Shown here in pieces: positions 48,186 to 59,290 of a DNA stretch of 64,000 bases. A program made the position numbers and the translations under genes. This DNA is from Cephalopachus bancanus. Taxonomy: Eukaryota > Chordata > Mammalia > Primates > Tarsiidae. The stretch's first letter is position 1. Every line of letters starts with the position of its first letter. The stretch lies in assembly GCA_027257055.1 (NCBI GenBank), contig JAPVLO010000040.1, forward strand, positions 208,501-272,500. Reading direction: 5' to 3'. The notes beneath the pieces were generated by a model. It was not told the DNA's origin. It did not search any database and was given only the letters and a program-made list of their open reading frames with translations.

Positions 48186-50714
48186 ATATCCTGGCATGGG
48201 CTCCCCTAAGGGGCAGGCTGAACCTAGGACACTAAATACTAACCCTAGAACCCCAGTGTCATTATCTTCACCACACTTTAGGTTTATGTTTGTGTTCTTA
48301 GCTGGGCAGCTTCTCATGGCATCTGAGTAGCCAAGCAGAGAGGAAATCTCCATTGTGCATGTAGAATGCAGAACTCTCTAATACATATAAATGTGACCCA
48401 TCTCGGCTGCCCTGACATCACAAGCGTCAATGTAAGCTGGCACACCATTAAGGTGCCAAACTGGGGAATGGGGATGGTTGGCAGGATGTCTGGGGTGGGA
48501 AGGAATGATGGACTTTTGAAGGGTGGAGCAAGATTGAGATAAAAGCTCTAGCACTTGTGTGGCATGTTCTTTTCTTGGAAAGTCTTTTGTTCTTTTGAGA
48601 TGCATTTTTCTCTCTTCTCCCACACTGAGCCTGCCCCAACATGAACAGCCAGTAGAAGAAGGAGGCCCATTCACCCTTGGAAGGCCTAGCAGGAAACAGG
48701 CCCCAGGGAGGCCAGCAGCCCTTCAACAGACTTCTTTGATCTTTGGTGTCTTTTGTGATCTAAGGGAGAAAAAGTCTTTTTCCTTGGTGAGCAGAGTTGG
48801 GCCACATGCAAGTCACAGATATTTCTTTTGAATCAACCCTGCTTCCCAGTGCTGGAATTAATTCCCTACAGGGAATACACACCAAAGCCAAATAGTCACA
48901 AAAGGTGTCTTTCTCCCCCCCACAGAAAGAACCCTCTAGGTAATTCACATATGGTATTTTACTTAAGTTGGCAACTGCATGGGGAGGTAGGAGTTTGACA
49001 TTGTTTGAATATATTTCTCTCTCATTACAAAGAAACTTCACCAGCTCAGTTTTCCTAAAGGGTGGTTATGTGATTATGTGTCTGAACAGACCTTATCATC
49101 TAGATTTCTATATCTTCAGAATTTATTATAGAGCCCACAGATAATAGATACGCAATAAAGTTGTGACAAAGTAGAGATAAAGCTTCATAATAAATAAGCC
49201 CATACTCACTGACAAGTTGCCTTAAACTTTTCTACCACTCTACATTGAAAAGTTAATATGCATGGCATGGCTATTTAATAGTGTATAAATGACATCCCCT
49301 TCTTGATTTTTATTTTCTCATCTATAAAAATGAAGCACTATTCGTATGATCTCTAATACCTTTCCTACCTCTAATGCTTAATAGTTAAATTTGATTCCCT
49401 TTGCTATATTTCCTATCACTGTTTGTTTTCTCCAATAACAAACTCAGTGACCCATGTCCCACTCAGAGCTATCATTAGACACCCAACTGTGAGGAGGAGA
49501 AGTATTTTGGAGAAGGAAAAACCTCCCAAAAGTCCCCATTTGCCTCTGGTTAGCCATTTTTACTTTCCAAAGACTTTCTTATATTTCTAAAATAACTAAA
49601 TGAAACATTAACTTTTTAAAAGTTTTTTAGTTTATAGGGGTGGAGAGAATTTACAGAAAGACTAGTGGCTTGGAGTGTCTCATGGAAAGGTGGGGAGGGA
49701 GAAAGGAATGCTAAGCAAAGGCCATCTTGGTAGGCAGATCCAAATCCTTCAGGTAGCTGTCCTCAGAAAGAATAGACGGTAGCCCATGGTAAATGGTTTT
49801 TCTCCCAAACCTTTAAAAGCATCTGACTTTTAGTCTTTTTTTTTCCTGTGAGTTAAGTTTTTCTTAGATCTGGTCAAGGCAGATAAGGAGACTTCAGAGA
49901 AAGTCTGTTTACATCCACTATTTACTTCACAAATAGTAAATGTAGATTTCCTCTACAGATGCAAATTTTCCCCACAAAGAATAGCTTTCCAGAGCTATTT
50001 CCATGTCTGCAGTCCCTCCGAATAGCCATTTAGAAATGTGCCAAATAAATATATTTGGGGGAGGGATATTTTGGTATCTGTCAAGCTCTTTGGCTTATTA
50101 CATATCCACAAACAGTTTAATGTGATTCAGTGTGCTGATTGGTGTTGTCTATAAAGCAAAGAGAAGGTGGATGAACTATGTACAGCAACCTCAATACTGC
50201 TTTCATCTGTCCAGGCTCCTTCTGTTCTGATGCAAAACCCCCTCTGCTTCTGAAGTCTCTTCCACAACTCTTCTGCCCTGGCAGCATGAAACCACAAGTC
50301 TTTAAATGGTATTAATGGGCCCATGCCCTCTAGTCTCAACTTAATTAGTCTCACCTCACTTTACAGCCTTTACTTACTTGATGCTCCAGTCAAGCTTCCA
50401 TTCTGAAAACAAACACAGAAAGAATCACTAGTTTTCCTACTGAGTAAATATGAGAAGTTAAGGGGATGGAAGTCTCAAAATCAACTCCTAAAGATTAGTT
50501 AAATAAAATATGTAATCACTGTTAATGCAGCATTGCTCATAGACAAGAAAGCTAAACCAGGAGAATAACACATACCTCTTCAAAGTGTGAGATAGGATGG
50601 GATAGTTAGAAACTAAGTAGTGACCTGATGTGAAACATATTGAAATAACCATGTTATCCAATATTTATTGCATGACAACCACATATCAGGTACTGGACTG
50701 TCAGAGCCACTCTT
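48186..50714. other. Non-coding stretch, nothing recognised
   Basis: About 2.5 kb without a named element. Several overlapping frames of 64-98 codons occur at 48159-49041 on both strands, none with a domain. The region is slightly richer in G+C and in open frames than its surroundings, so it is the place where I would look first for a missed exon. Confidence 0.4.
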
Positions 50715-50990
50715 TTATATATATATATATTTATCATGTTGTACAACATGATATTTTGAAATATAAGTACAATGTAGAATGGCTAGATCAAATTAATTAA
50801 CATATGCATTCATGTAGAATAAGAGTGCCTTATATAATTTTTTGTGTCAAGAATACTTAAAATCTACTCTCAGCAATTTTCAACAATACAGCACATTTTT
50901 ATTTACCATAGTTGCCACATTGTACAATAAATCTTTTGAACTAATTCCTCCTATCTAACTAAAATTTCTCCTCATTTATAGCAGCTGATT
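50715..50990 (+). mobile_element. L1M 3'UTR fragment
   Basis: 'atttatcatgttgtacaaca', 'attaattaacatatgcattc', 'ttaaaatctactctcagcaa' and 'gttgccacattgtacaataa' are in the order of an old L1 3'UTR. A short (TA)n run (50723-50741) precedes it. Confidence 0.85.
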
Positions 50991-52506
50991 TGATCTCCCA
51001 ACTCCCTACAGGTAGATAATATCATTCTTATTTTAAAAGTAGGCTTCTAAGACTCAGATAAAAACAAGACCTTACAACAACTTTTTAAGCAAAAATCTGG
51101 AATACAAATCCAGGTATAACTCCAATGGCCTTGTTCTTTTCCTGGTATGATATATTGTCTAAAATATTAATTTCAAGTATGGTCTACATGAAACATGGTT
51201 ACATATATGCTTACATTTAGAACAGTGATATATATAATACAAATTTTTTAACATACTTTAAATACAGAGAATTAAAGTAACAGTCCCATTGTCTGAAAAG
51301 TTAATACCATCTTTCCCTCATTGGCATTTCTCAAGGCCAATTGTATTTCTCGCACTTGACAGATGAGTAAATCAAGAAGGTATGGTATGATCACTGATTT
51401 TCTCCAATTAGTAAATATTTGTGTTTGTTTTTGCTTTTGGAATAACATAACGGCTATGATCAAATTGGCTTCATATATATCCATTAGAAATGCTTTTTTC
51501 TGTAGGTAATAGAAAACCTAAATTATAGTGGGTCTCTGAACAATAAGAAAGACATTAAATTGTCTCCTGGAACCAGAAGACCAGAGCTTCTGTTCTGGGA
51601 CTTAACTGGGTTAGCAAAGACTGAAGCTCTTTCTAATCTTCCTGGTCAGCTATACTCAGGGCCTTGACCTTTTTTTTTCTCCTTTTTTATCTCCTTGGGT
51701 TATCTCCTTTGGTCACAAGAGAGCTTCTACAACTCCAGGTTCATGTTCTTTTATTGATATCCTTCTCTGGCAAAAGAATATGTGCTAAATTCTTTCTCTC
51801 TTATGCCTCTTTTTGCTTGAAAATAAAACTCCTTCCCAGTCTTGCTTCTATGTCTCATTGGGCAGAATTAGATTATACATAAACCAAACATAGGTAAAGA
51901 ATATAAGATTTTCACAACAACTCTAAATCAGTGAAGGTTGATTTTCCTTGGTGCTGAGGTAGGACTTCCTTCTCTAAAAGCAATCACATAAATGTATACC
52001 AATCAGGCTGAGATTAAAACTTGGGTCTTGTAAATTCTCACCAAGAGTGAGATTAACTCCTGCAATCTTAAGCCTGACTCTGAAAAGCCACCAGAAAATC
52101 CATCCTTAAACTTTGAAGGCCTTTTTTATTATTCATTAAGGCATGTTTTTAATACCCATGGTTTAATGTACAAATAGAAATGAAATGTCAGTCTAGACAT
52201 GTTTTCCAAAGCCAAACTCTATAACAGATCCTCTTTCTAGATAAATGGGAAAACAATTTCACATCCAGCCCTCGACAGGCACTATTACAAGTCACTCTAT
52301 CCAAGTGGTTACAGGCTGAGAATCAACACAAGGACAGATGATTTGTAGTGAAGAATCTATAACCAGTTTCAATCTCTAACACACCCTCTCTGAAGTTGTT
52401 CTATATAAAAACAGGGAGCACCTTCAGAACAGGAACTATGCTTTCATTACCCATCCAGTTTGAGTCCATTCCAAATGACTACAACACTGCTGGGACCCAA
52501 TAAATG

Positions 52507-52542
52507 CATTCATTCATTAATTCATTCATTCTTTCATTCATC
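52507..52542. repeat. (CATT)n microsatellite
   Basis: Imperfect CATT/CATTAATT units. Confidence 0.88.
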
Positions 52543-53549
52543 AGTGTCAAGTCTTATCCAGGATGCATAGATACAACAGTGAACAAAAATGATACATCCC
52601 ACGTCCTCATACCATATACTCTAGCTAACTGATGAAACAGACAAGGGAATAAGCAAGTACACATAGATGTTCTATGGAGGGAAGATGGACCTTCAAGAGA
52701 GCATAGATGCAACAGGGGTTAGAAAGCTATAAAATGCCCACTTATGAGGTGATGTATAAGTTGAGTTCTGAAGCAAGAGTAGAAATTTTCCCGGTAAAGA
52801 GGGGAGAATAAGAGCACCCTAAGGGGATGAAACAAAAACTCGGGAGCAAGAGAACTTGACATGGTTGAGGAAGTAAAAGTAATTCAAATTGACTGAACTA
52901 TAAAGTACATGTGAGTTGGCAGCGGGGTGGGATGGTGATTGGTACTAAGGGTGGTAACAGTACCAAGAGATAGGGCTGGAGAAGCAGACAAAATCCAGAT
53001 CACAGGTACTGCAAAATGTTTGTTCAATATCCCAAATGCAAAAAACAATTTTAAGCAGAAGAATAAAATTCTCATATTTGCATTTTTACATATTGATTTG
53101 GCTGCTGTATAAAGAATGGATTAGAGGAGGCAAAAAGCCTAGTGATATGGAGATTAATTAAAAGGCTATTAGGGTAGGCCAGACTAGAGATTATAGAATA
53201 AAAGTATAAAATGGAAATGATTTAGCTGGCCCATCTATATCCCGAGTGTGTTTATTCATTTATCCCCTTATTCATGACGAACTCACTCAACCATAAGTTA
53301 CTGAGCTTGGCATCCTGCTGCAGAGATTGGTTGGTCTCCATCACTGTTATCAAGGGTTATAGTCTAGAGGAAAAGACAGTCTGGTAAACCAACCATTAAG
53401 TTGTGTGATAAATGGTGCAAGAGAAGAGTGGTAATATGGATGTTTTTTGTTTTGTTTTTCATGCAATTAGTTTGCCTTTCCCCCTTCGTTCTGATAATGG
53501 AAGCTCTCCTTTCCATGGAAAATCGCTTCTATGTGGCTTCAGTAGAGCT

Positions 53550-53572
53550 AAGCAAGCAAGCAAGCAAGCAAA
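53550..53572. repeat. (GCAA)n microsatellite
   Basis: Five perfect tetranucleotide units. They code for the Ala/Lys/Gln/Ser run in the overlapping frames. Confidence 0.92.
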
Positions 53573-54011
53573 TTTGCTCCCCAAACCACAGAAGTGATTT
53601 GAGTTAAGGCTTATAAATCTACAAGGGGTAGCCAAGACTTTACCATGATATTTATCATATACCATACTCTCTCCGTAGGATTCTGACTTGAAGGACAATG
53701 GAAACCTAGCATTGCCAAGGGCTAATTTGCCTTTATGTTCAAAGACGTTACTGAAATTGAAACTGAGGTAGGCAGAGCCAAAAGAAAGAGAAAGGAAAAA
53801 GTACACCGATGCCTAAACTATAACATCTAAACCTTTAAAATTATCTCCACCATCTCCTTATCCTAGTTGTATGAAGCAACAATTCCCCTTTTAGGACTAT
53901 GCATGCTTGAATTGGGTTTCTGTCACTTACATTCAGAAGAATCCAAATATAAATAGATATATGAATACACAGAGGATGAAGAATAAAGTTGCATGTAGAA
54001 AAATAACAAGT

Positions 54012-54278
54012 AGCCGGGCTCGGTGGCTCAGCCTGTAATCCCGCGCCTTGGGAGGCTGAGGTGAGTGGATTTCCTAAGCCTGTGGGCTCGTTACCCGCCT
54101 GGGCAACTTGGTGAGACCTCATCTCTATAATAAATCAAAAAATTAGCTGGGTGTGGTAGCATGCACCTGCAGTTCCAGCTACTTGGAAGGCTGAGGCGGA
54201 AGGATCACCGGAGCCCAGCAGGTCCAGTCTGGGCAACAGAGTGAGACTCCAACTCAAAACAACAAAAAAAAGAAAAAA
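54012..54278 (+). mobile_element. Lineage-specific Alu with a ~34-bp second-arm deletion
   Basis: 'gccgggctcggtggctcagc' head. In the second arm 'cccagcaggtc' runs straight into 'cagtctgggcaacagag', so the stretch from 'gaggctgcgg' to 'cactgcactc' is missing. The tail is A-rich with interruptions. A perfect 14-bp target-site duplication 'gaaaaataacaagt' lies at 53998-54011 and 54279-54292. Confidence 0.96.
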
Positions 54279-54482
54279 GAAAAATAACAAGTTTCCTAGA
54301 AGAGGTGATCTTGAGCTGAATCTTAGAGAATGAGAGGATTGCATCATCCAGGTGATAGGGGTAGAAGAAGGAGGTATTCCAGGCAGGAAGAATAGAATAT
54401 ACAAAATCTGAGTGCATGAAAGGCTAGGAAATGGACAGTGAAGCACAAATATTCTAATACGGTATGACACCTGAATATTCTA

Positions 54483-54617
54483 CATGGAAGGCTGAGATGG
54501 AAGTATCACTTGAGCCCCAAAATTGAAGTCTATGATGAGCTGTGATCTTGCCACTGTACTCTAGACTGGGTGGCAAAGGGGGAATTTGACAAAATAAAAT
54601 AACATAAAATAAATAGG
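54483..54617 (+). mobile_element. AluJ-like second arm (part of duplicated segment)
   Basis: 'gaaggctgagatggaagtat' to 'tagactgggtggcaaagggg' with an AAAT-rich tail. No first arm is present. It pairs with the second arm of the AluJ at 56525. Confidence 0.85.
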
Positions 54618-54674
54618 TTCAAGTGTACTTAGCATAGGAGATCAACTGTACACATACACACACCTGTCTGTGCA

Positions 54675-54714
54675 AATGCGTGTGTGTGCGTGTGTGTGCG
54701 TGTGTGTGTGTGTA
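54675..54714. repeat. Imperfect (TG)n with GCG interruptions
   Basis: TG repeat interrupted by C at regular spacing. It creates the His/Thr-rich frames on the minus strand at 54629-54938. Confidence 0.93.
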
Positions 54715-54964
54715 TAATTGCATTTTGTGGATATAGGCTGATACTTGAATATGTATGAGCAAATGTAAATATGTAGTAGGCTGTAGGTATGGGAAGGGAG
54801 ACTGAAGCCATAGTAAAGAAAGATCCAGAAATGTCTCCTCCTTCGCCTGTCTGTATATCTCCCAAAATTCGCATATAACTGGACTGCAGAGAGATTATCA
54901 TCTAAGCTGTTCTCTCTTGACATTAACCTTAGAATCATCTTGGGTTCATTTCCTCATTTTTTTT

Positions 54965-55140
54965 TTGTCTCCAAGACTTGTTATGACATCCCTTGGATTT
55001 TCAGGTTTTCCCACTCTTCCTATTCCCTGAAATTTGTAAAGCCTTAAAATAAAAACCACTGCCTCTCAGAAACCTTCCTTGATTTTTCCAGGAGTCTTTT
55101 AAGCACTTATTCTATTATGTCTCACAGGAACAAATTTTTG
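54965..55140 (+). mobile_element. Probable L2 fragment
   Basis: 'tctcagaaaccttccttgat' followed by 'cttttaagcacttattctat' is in L2 3' order. Confidence 0.5.
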
Positions 55141-56134
55141 TATAGTACCAGTATTGTGGGATGTCTAAGTGTGGAAATCCTGACTTATGCATCTTTGAGA
55201 AACCTAGTAGTTCCTGGCTGCTGGTATTTCATATAAGCGGGTTTTTTGTGGTTTTTTTTTTTTGCTTGTTTTTTAACGATATAAGTGCTGACAAAGAGTT
55301 TCAGCTTGAGGTCAATAGCAACATCAACAATGAAAATCCAAAGCCAAATAATATATATTAACTTTCTGAGTTGAGAGACAGTTACAAATGTTTAACTTCC
55401 AAAGCTTTCCATTAAAACTTGAGGAAAATGTGAGATCAGTTGTCCTCCCAGAATTTCAGACTGACAGTTTCCGGACTCAGTTGGAGTCAATGAAATAATT
55501 TAAATAATGGAGAAAACACACCCATAAGGTCGTTTAAAGCAAGAAGAGAAGTAAGGGAATCTGACCATCTCACTTCTGTGTTTCTGGGACAGTTTTTTAA
55601 AGTGCCAAACAGATTAAAAGGGAAAAAAATCCACTCATCTTATTCCAGATTTGCAAATAATACATCTGGATCCTTGGCTTCATAAAGACAATCATCTGAA
55701 AGGTCAGGTGATTTTTCCATCTTTCAAACAGTTGTTTTAGCATCAGGCAGATTTAACTTATGGAAGGTCTTTCTGCCAATATGGCTGTTCATTGACCATC
55801 CAAAAAGAAGAAAACATGAAACACATTCCTTGCATGTAAAAAAATCTGAATATAATTCTTTTTTGTACCTGAAATATTTGGATTTATTCTATGTCCCTTT
55901 TCTGCAAGATGCACAAAGCACCCAGATTCAGTCAAGCACCTTGATGATCAGCCAGCTCTTGGAGGTGGTCCATAGGATGGATAGGCCTGAGTCACAGAGA
56001 TGGTACTCACTAGGGTTACCCATGGAGGCAACTTCTAGGGCCGAGTCAGAGAGGTCAGAGCACCAACATTTATGAACTGGAATTCAGGCCTTATAAATAA
56101 TATCGATAAAATGTTCACATAAATATGAGCAGTA
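55141..56134. other. Non-coding stretch, nothing recognised
   Basis: No named element or credible exon. Confidence 0.4.
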
Positions 56135-56410
56135 GCTGGGTTCGGTGGCTCAGCCTGTAATCCCGCATCTTTGGGAGGCTGAGGTGAGTAGATTGCCTGA
56201 GCCCGTGGGTTCAAGACCCACCTGGGCAACTTGGCGAGACCTCATCTCTACAACAAATAAAAAATTAGCCAGGCGTGGTAGCACGCGCCTGTAGTTCCAG
56301 CTCCTTGGAAGGCTGAGGTGGAAGGATCCCCGGAGCCCAGCAGGTCGAGGCTGCGGTGGCCAGGAGCGTCCACTGCACTCCAGTCTGGGCAACAGAGTGA
56401 GACGCCAACT

Positions 56411-56444
<34 letters not shown>
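56135..56444 (+). mobile_element. Full-length lineage-specific Alu with A33 tail
   Basis: Near-consensus copy ('ggttcggtggctcagcctgt', 'caggtcgaggctgcggtggc') with an uninterrupted A tract at 56412-56444. A long pure A-tail generally marks a relatively recent insertion. It passes directly into a (TA)n tract. Confidence 0.96.

Positions 56445-56480
<36 letters not shown>
56445..56480. repeat. (TA)n microsatellite at Alu tail
   Basis: TA repeat with one TACA interruption, directly following the A33 tract; probably grown from the Alu tail or target. Confidence 0.95.
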
Positions 56481-56524
56481 AGCAATGCTGAAGCTACAAA
56501 GATACGTTTAAAGTAATGATTCAA

Positions 56525-56802
56525 GGCTGGGTGTAGTGGCTTACACTTGTAATTCTAGAACTTTGGAAAGCCAAAGCAGGAACATGGATTGAGTCTAGGA
56601 GTTCAAGAGCAGCCTGGGTAACATAGTGAAATCCTGTCTCTACAAACAATAAAAAATTTAGCCGGTAGTCTCAACTACTTGGAAGACTGAGATGGAAGGA
56701 TCACTTGAACCCAGGAATTTGAAGACGTAGTGAGCTGTGATCATACCACTGCACTCCAGCCTGGGAGACAAAGGGAGACCCTGTCAAAATAAAATAAAAT
56801 AA
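56525..56802 (+). mobile_element. AluJ-like SINE
   Basis: 'ggctgggtgtagtggcttac' head, a linker shortened around 'aaaaaatttagccggtagtc' and 'cactgcactccagcctggga'. Its second arm plus 3' flank is duplicated at 54483-54745. Confidence 0.92.
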
Positions 56803-56847
56803 GATGCAAGAGTACTTAGCATAGGAGACCTATTGTATATATACACA

Positions 56848-56848
<1 letters not shown>

Positions 56849-56908
<60 letters not shown>
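56849..56908. repeat. (GT)n microsatellite
   Basis: Almost 30 uninterrupted GT units preceded by (AC)4, so the junction 'acacacacgtgtgtgt' is a perfect inverted repeat. Confidence 0.97.
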
Positions 56909-56912
<4 letters not shown>

Positions 56913-56935
56913 ACATTTTGTGGATATAGGCAGGA

Positions 56936-57525
56936 GACACTGTCACAAGGAAAAGTTCTTTTGGTACATTTATTGCAGTCCAGGTTGTTAATCACAGCTC
57001 TGTAGATATAAAAGAAAAATATTCTCAGCCTACTCAGAGGCAGTCAAACCTGAGAGCTAGCCTGATACTGACTGAACTAACAGAATAGCAACATATTATC
57101 ACACAATAAAGATTTCATTTTAGCAACCAGAAGCCTTATGTTTCCTACCTAAGACATTCTGTCTTTCCAATCTTGAGATACAGGGAAAGTCACCAAAATA
57201 TTCAAAAGATTGCTGGATATCTCAATTAGGTCTCTCTCAGTTGCAAATGGCAGAATTCCTAATCCAAAATGACTTCAGCAATCATGTCAAGTGATTGAAT
57301 ACTTCAAAAGAATATTTTTAGGCGTAAATTGATCAAAGCAGGGTCTGGTCACTTTCTATCTCTCAGCTCTGCTTCCCTCTATGCTGGGTCCATCCTCAGG
57401 CAAAGTCTCCCCTTGAGATACAAAGAAGGCTGTGGTAGTTTCAGATTTTGCACAGTCTCCAATTAAATACTATAGATAAACAGTGAGTTTCTTTTCCAGA
57501 AATCTTTCCCAAATTGTATTGTGTG
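56936..57525. other. Non-coding stretch, nothing recognised
   Basis: Contains 'aattaggtctctctcagttg' and 'caaatggcagaattcctaat', which may be an old DNA-transposon or LTR piece. Not assignable. Confidence 0.35.
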
Positions 57526-57608
57526 CCATGCATGGTAGCCCTGGCCTGTAATCTCAGTCCTTTGGGAGGTCAAGGCGGGAGGACTGCTTGAAGCCTGGAG
57601 TTCAAGGC
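57526..57608 (+). mobile_element. Short Alu left-arm fragment with target-site duplication
   Basis: 'catggtagccctggcctgta' to 'ctggagttcaagg', only about 83 bp, with no A-tail. Flanked by 'ccaaattgtattgtgt' (57509-57524) and 'ccaaaattgtgttgta' (57608-57623). Confidence 0.75.
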
Positions 57609-57990
57609 CAAAATTGTGTTGTACCTGATTGCATCATCCTTGAGTCAGACAAAGTGCCCAGGGAAAAATAATGCCCTGCTGTGCTTTGTCCCAAGATTTG
57701 GAAAGTTAAGTCCCACCTAAGCTACTGAAATACAAATACCTTATTATACCACAGACATACCTCTGAGATATTACAGACATGTCTAAAACACTGCAATAAA
57801 GCAAATATGGCAATAAAGCAAGTCACACAAGTTTGTTTTTTTTATTTCCTAGTGCATATAAAAATTATGTTTACACTGTACTATAGTCTGTTAAGTTTTC
57901 AATAGCATTATGTCTAAGAAAAACAATGTACATACCTTAATTTAAAAACATTTCATCGCTTAAAAATTGTTAATGATCGCCTGAGCTTTC

Positions 57991-58304
57991 TTTCTTTCTT
58001 TTTTTTTTTTTTTTTTTGAGTTGGAGTCTCACTCTGTCGCCCAGACTGGAGTGTAGTGGCCGCTCCCGGCCACCGCAGCCTCGACCTGCTGGGCTCCGGC
58101 TATCCTTTCACCTCAGCCTTCCAAGTAGCTGGAACTACAGGCGCGCGCTACCACGCCCGGCTTTTTTTTTTTTTTTTTTGATTATTGTAGAGATGAGGTC
58201 TCCCCAAGTTGCCCAGGCAAGTCTCGAACCTGCAGGCTCAGGCAATCCACTCACCTCAGCCTCCCAAGGTGCGGGATTACAGGCTGAGTCACCGAGCCCG
58301 GCTT
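57991..58304 (-). mobile_element. Full-length lineage-specific Alu, antisense, inside Tigger1
   Basis: The tail (T18 plus TTTC units) precedes 'gagttggagtctcactctgt'. Near the middle the linker has expanded to T18 (58162-58179). The target-site duplication 'gatcgcctgagctttc' / 'gatcacctgagctttc' lies at 57975-57990 and 58305-58320 and is Tigger1 sequence. Confidence 0.97.
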
Positions 58305-58437
58305 GATCACCTGAGCTTTCAGCAAGTCATAATCATTTTCCTGTTACAGGATCATGTCTCAATGTTGATGGCTGCTGACCAAGGTAGTGGTTACTGAAGA
58401 TTGGGGTGGATGTGCAATTTATTAAAATAAGACAACT

Positions 58438-58478
58438 GAGGGGGGGAAAAAGAGGGGGAAAAAATAAAAATAAAATAA
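58438..58478 (+). mobile_element. 41-nt micro-insertion with target-site duplication
   Basis: A purine-only-plus-T segment (a G/A block then AAAT-type tail) sits between perfect 14-bp copies of 'aaaataagacaact' (58424-58437 and 58479-58492). Tigger1 has one copy of this word. The first copy is preceded by TT, giving the L1 endonuclease site TT/AAAA. An A-rich 3' end, a target-site duplication and the site preference together indicate L1-mediated retroposition of an extremely short template. Confidence 0.8.
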
Positions 58479-58541
58479 AAAATAAGACAACTATGAGGTT
58501 TGCCACATAAATTCACTCTTTCTTTCACAAAAGATTTTTTA

Positions 58542-58823
58542 GCCGGACTCGGTGGCTCAGCCTGTAATCCTGCGCCTTGGGAGGCTGAGGTGAGTGGATT
58601 GCCTGAGCCCGTGGGTTGGAGACCCGCCTGGGCAACTTGGCGAGACCTCATCTCTACAATAAATAAAAAATCAGCTGGGCGTGGTAGCGCGCGCCTGTAG
58701 TTCCAGCTATTTGGAAGGCCGAGGTGGAAGGATCGCCGCAGCCCAGCAGGTCGAAGCTGCGGTGGCCAGGAGCAGCCACTGCACTCCAGTCTGGGCGACA
58801 GAGTGAGACTCCAACTCAAAAAA
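58542..58823 (+). mobile_element. Full-length lineage-specific Alu, sense, inside Tigger1
   Basis: 'gccggactcggtggctcagc' head to A-tail; the target-site duplication 'aaaagatttttta' lies at 58529-58541 and 58824-58836. Inverted relative to the Alu at 57991-58304. Confidence 0.97.
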
Positions 58824-58890
58824 AAAAGATTTTTTATGTAGCAGGCAATGCTACTTGATAGCATTTTACCCACAGAACTTTTTTTAAGTT

Positions 58891-59290
58891 TATATTTTAT
58901 TTTAAAGATGTGGGATACAATTCAGGATTAGGTATACAAGTGAACCTTGTACAGGTAAAGCTTGGGCCTCCCTTTGGTCCCCATTTTGCCTGGTTTGAGA
59001 TCAGGTATACTTATTGATGTTGTGCCCCCCCCACCCCGGCAGTATCCTGCTACTGCCAATCCTTGATAAGTGGAACCTCATTAAACTGAAATCTTCTGCA
59101 AAGCAAAGGAAACCATCAAGAGAGTGGGGAGACAATCCACAGAATAGGAAAAAATATTTGCCAACTGTATAGCTGACAAAGGCCTAACATTCAGAATCTA
59201 CAAGGAACACAAACATGCTAAAAAACAAAACAAAACAAAAAACAGCCCCATTAAAACATGGGCAAAAGACATGAATAGACACTTCCCAAA
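58891..59290 (-). mobile_element. L1 LINE with 5' inversion, inside Tigger1
   Basis: 58891-59062 is the L1 3'UTR on the minus strand (tail at the left, then 'gtgggatacaattcaggatt'). From about 59064 the sequence switches to plus-strand L1 ORF2 ('aacctcattaaactgaaatc', 'cagaatctacaaggaacaca'). Opposite orientations in one insertion flanked by a diverged target-site duplication (58874-58890 and 59291-59308) indicate twin priming. Confidence 0.92.

Larger units (their letters stand above)
50991..53997. other. Non-coding stretch with small simple repeats
   Basis: Contains a (CATT)n run at 52507-52542, a (GCAA)n run at 53550-53572 and an old-repeat motif near 52550-52620 ('tagatacaacagtgaacaaa'). 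No credible exon. The 115-codon minus frame 53459-53806 has no recognised domain. Confidence 0.4.

Noticed and set aside
53459..53806. 115-codon minus-strand frame
   Set aside because: No domain; includes residues from the GCAA microsatellite.
54629..54938. His/Thr-rich minus-strand frames
   Set aside because: Produced by the (TG)n/(CA)n repeat.
56150..56524. 124-codon minus-strand frame with Tyr/Ile/Phe-rich start
   Set aside because: Encoded by the (TA)n and poly-T strand plus antisense Alu.
58016..58397. 96- and 62-codon plus-strand frames
   Set aside because: Antisense Alu translation within the Tigger1 insertion; no independent evidence of coding.
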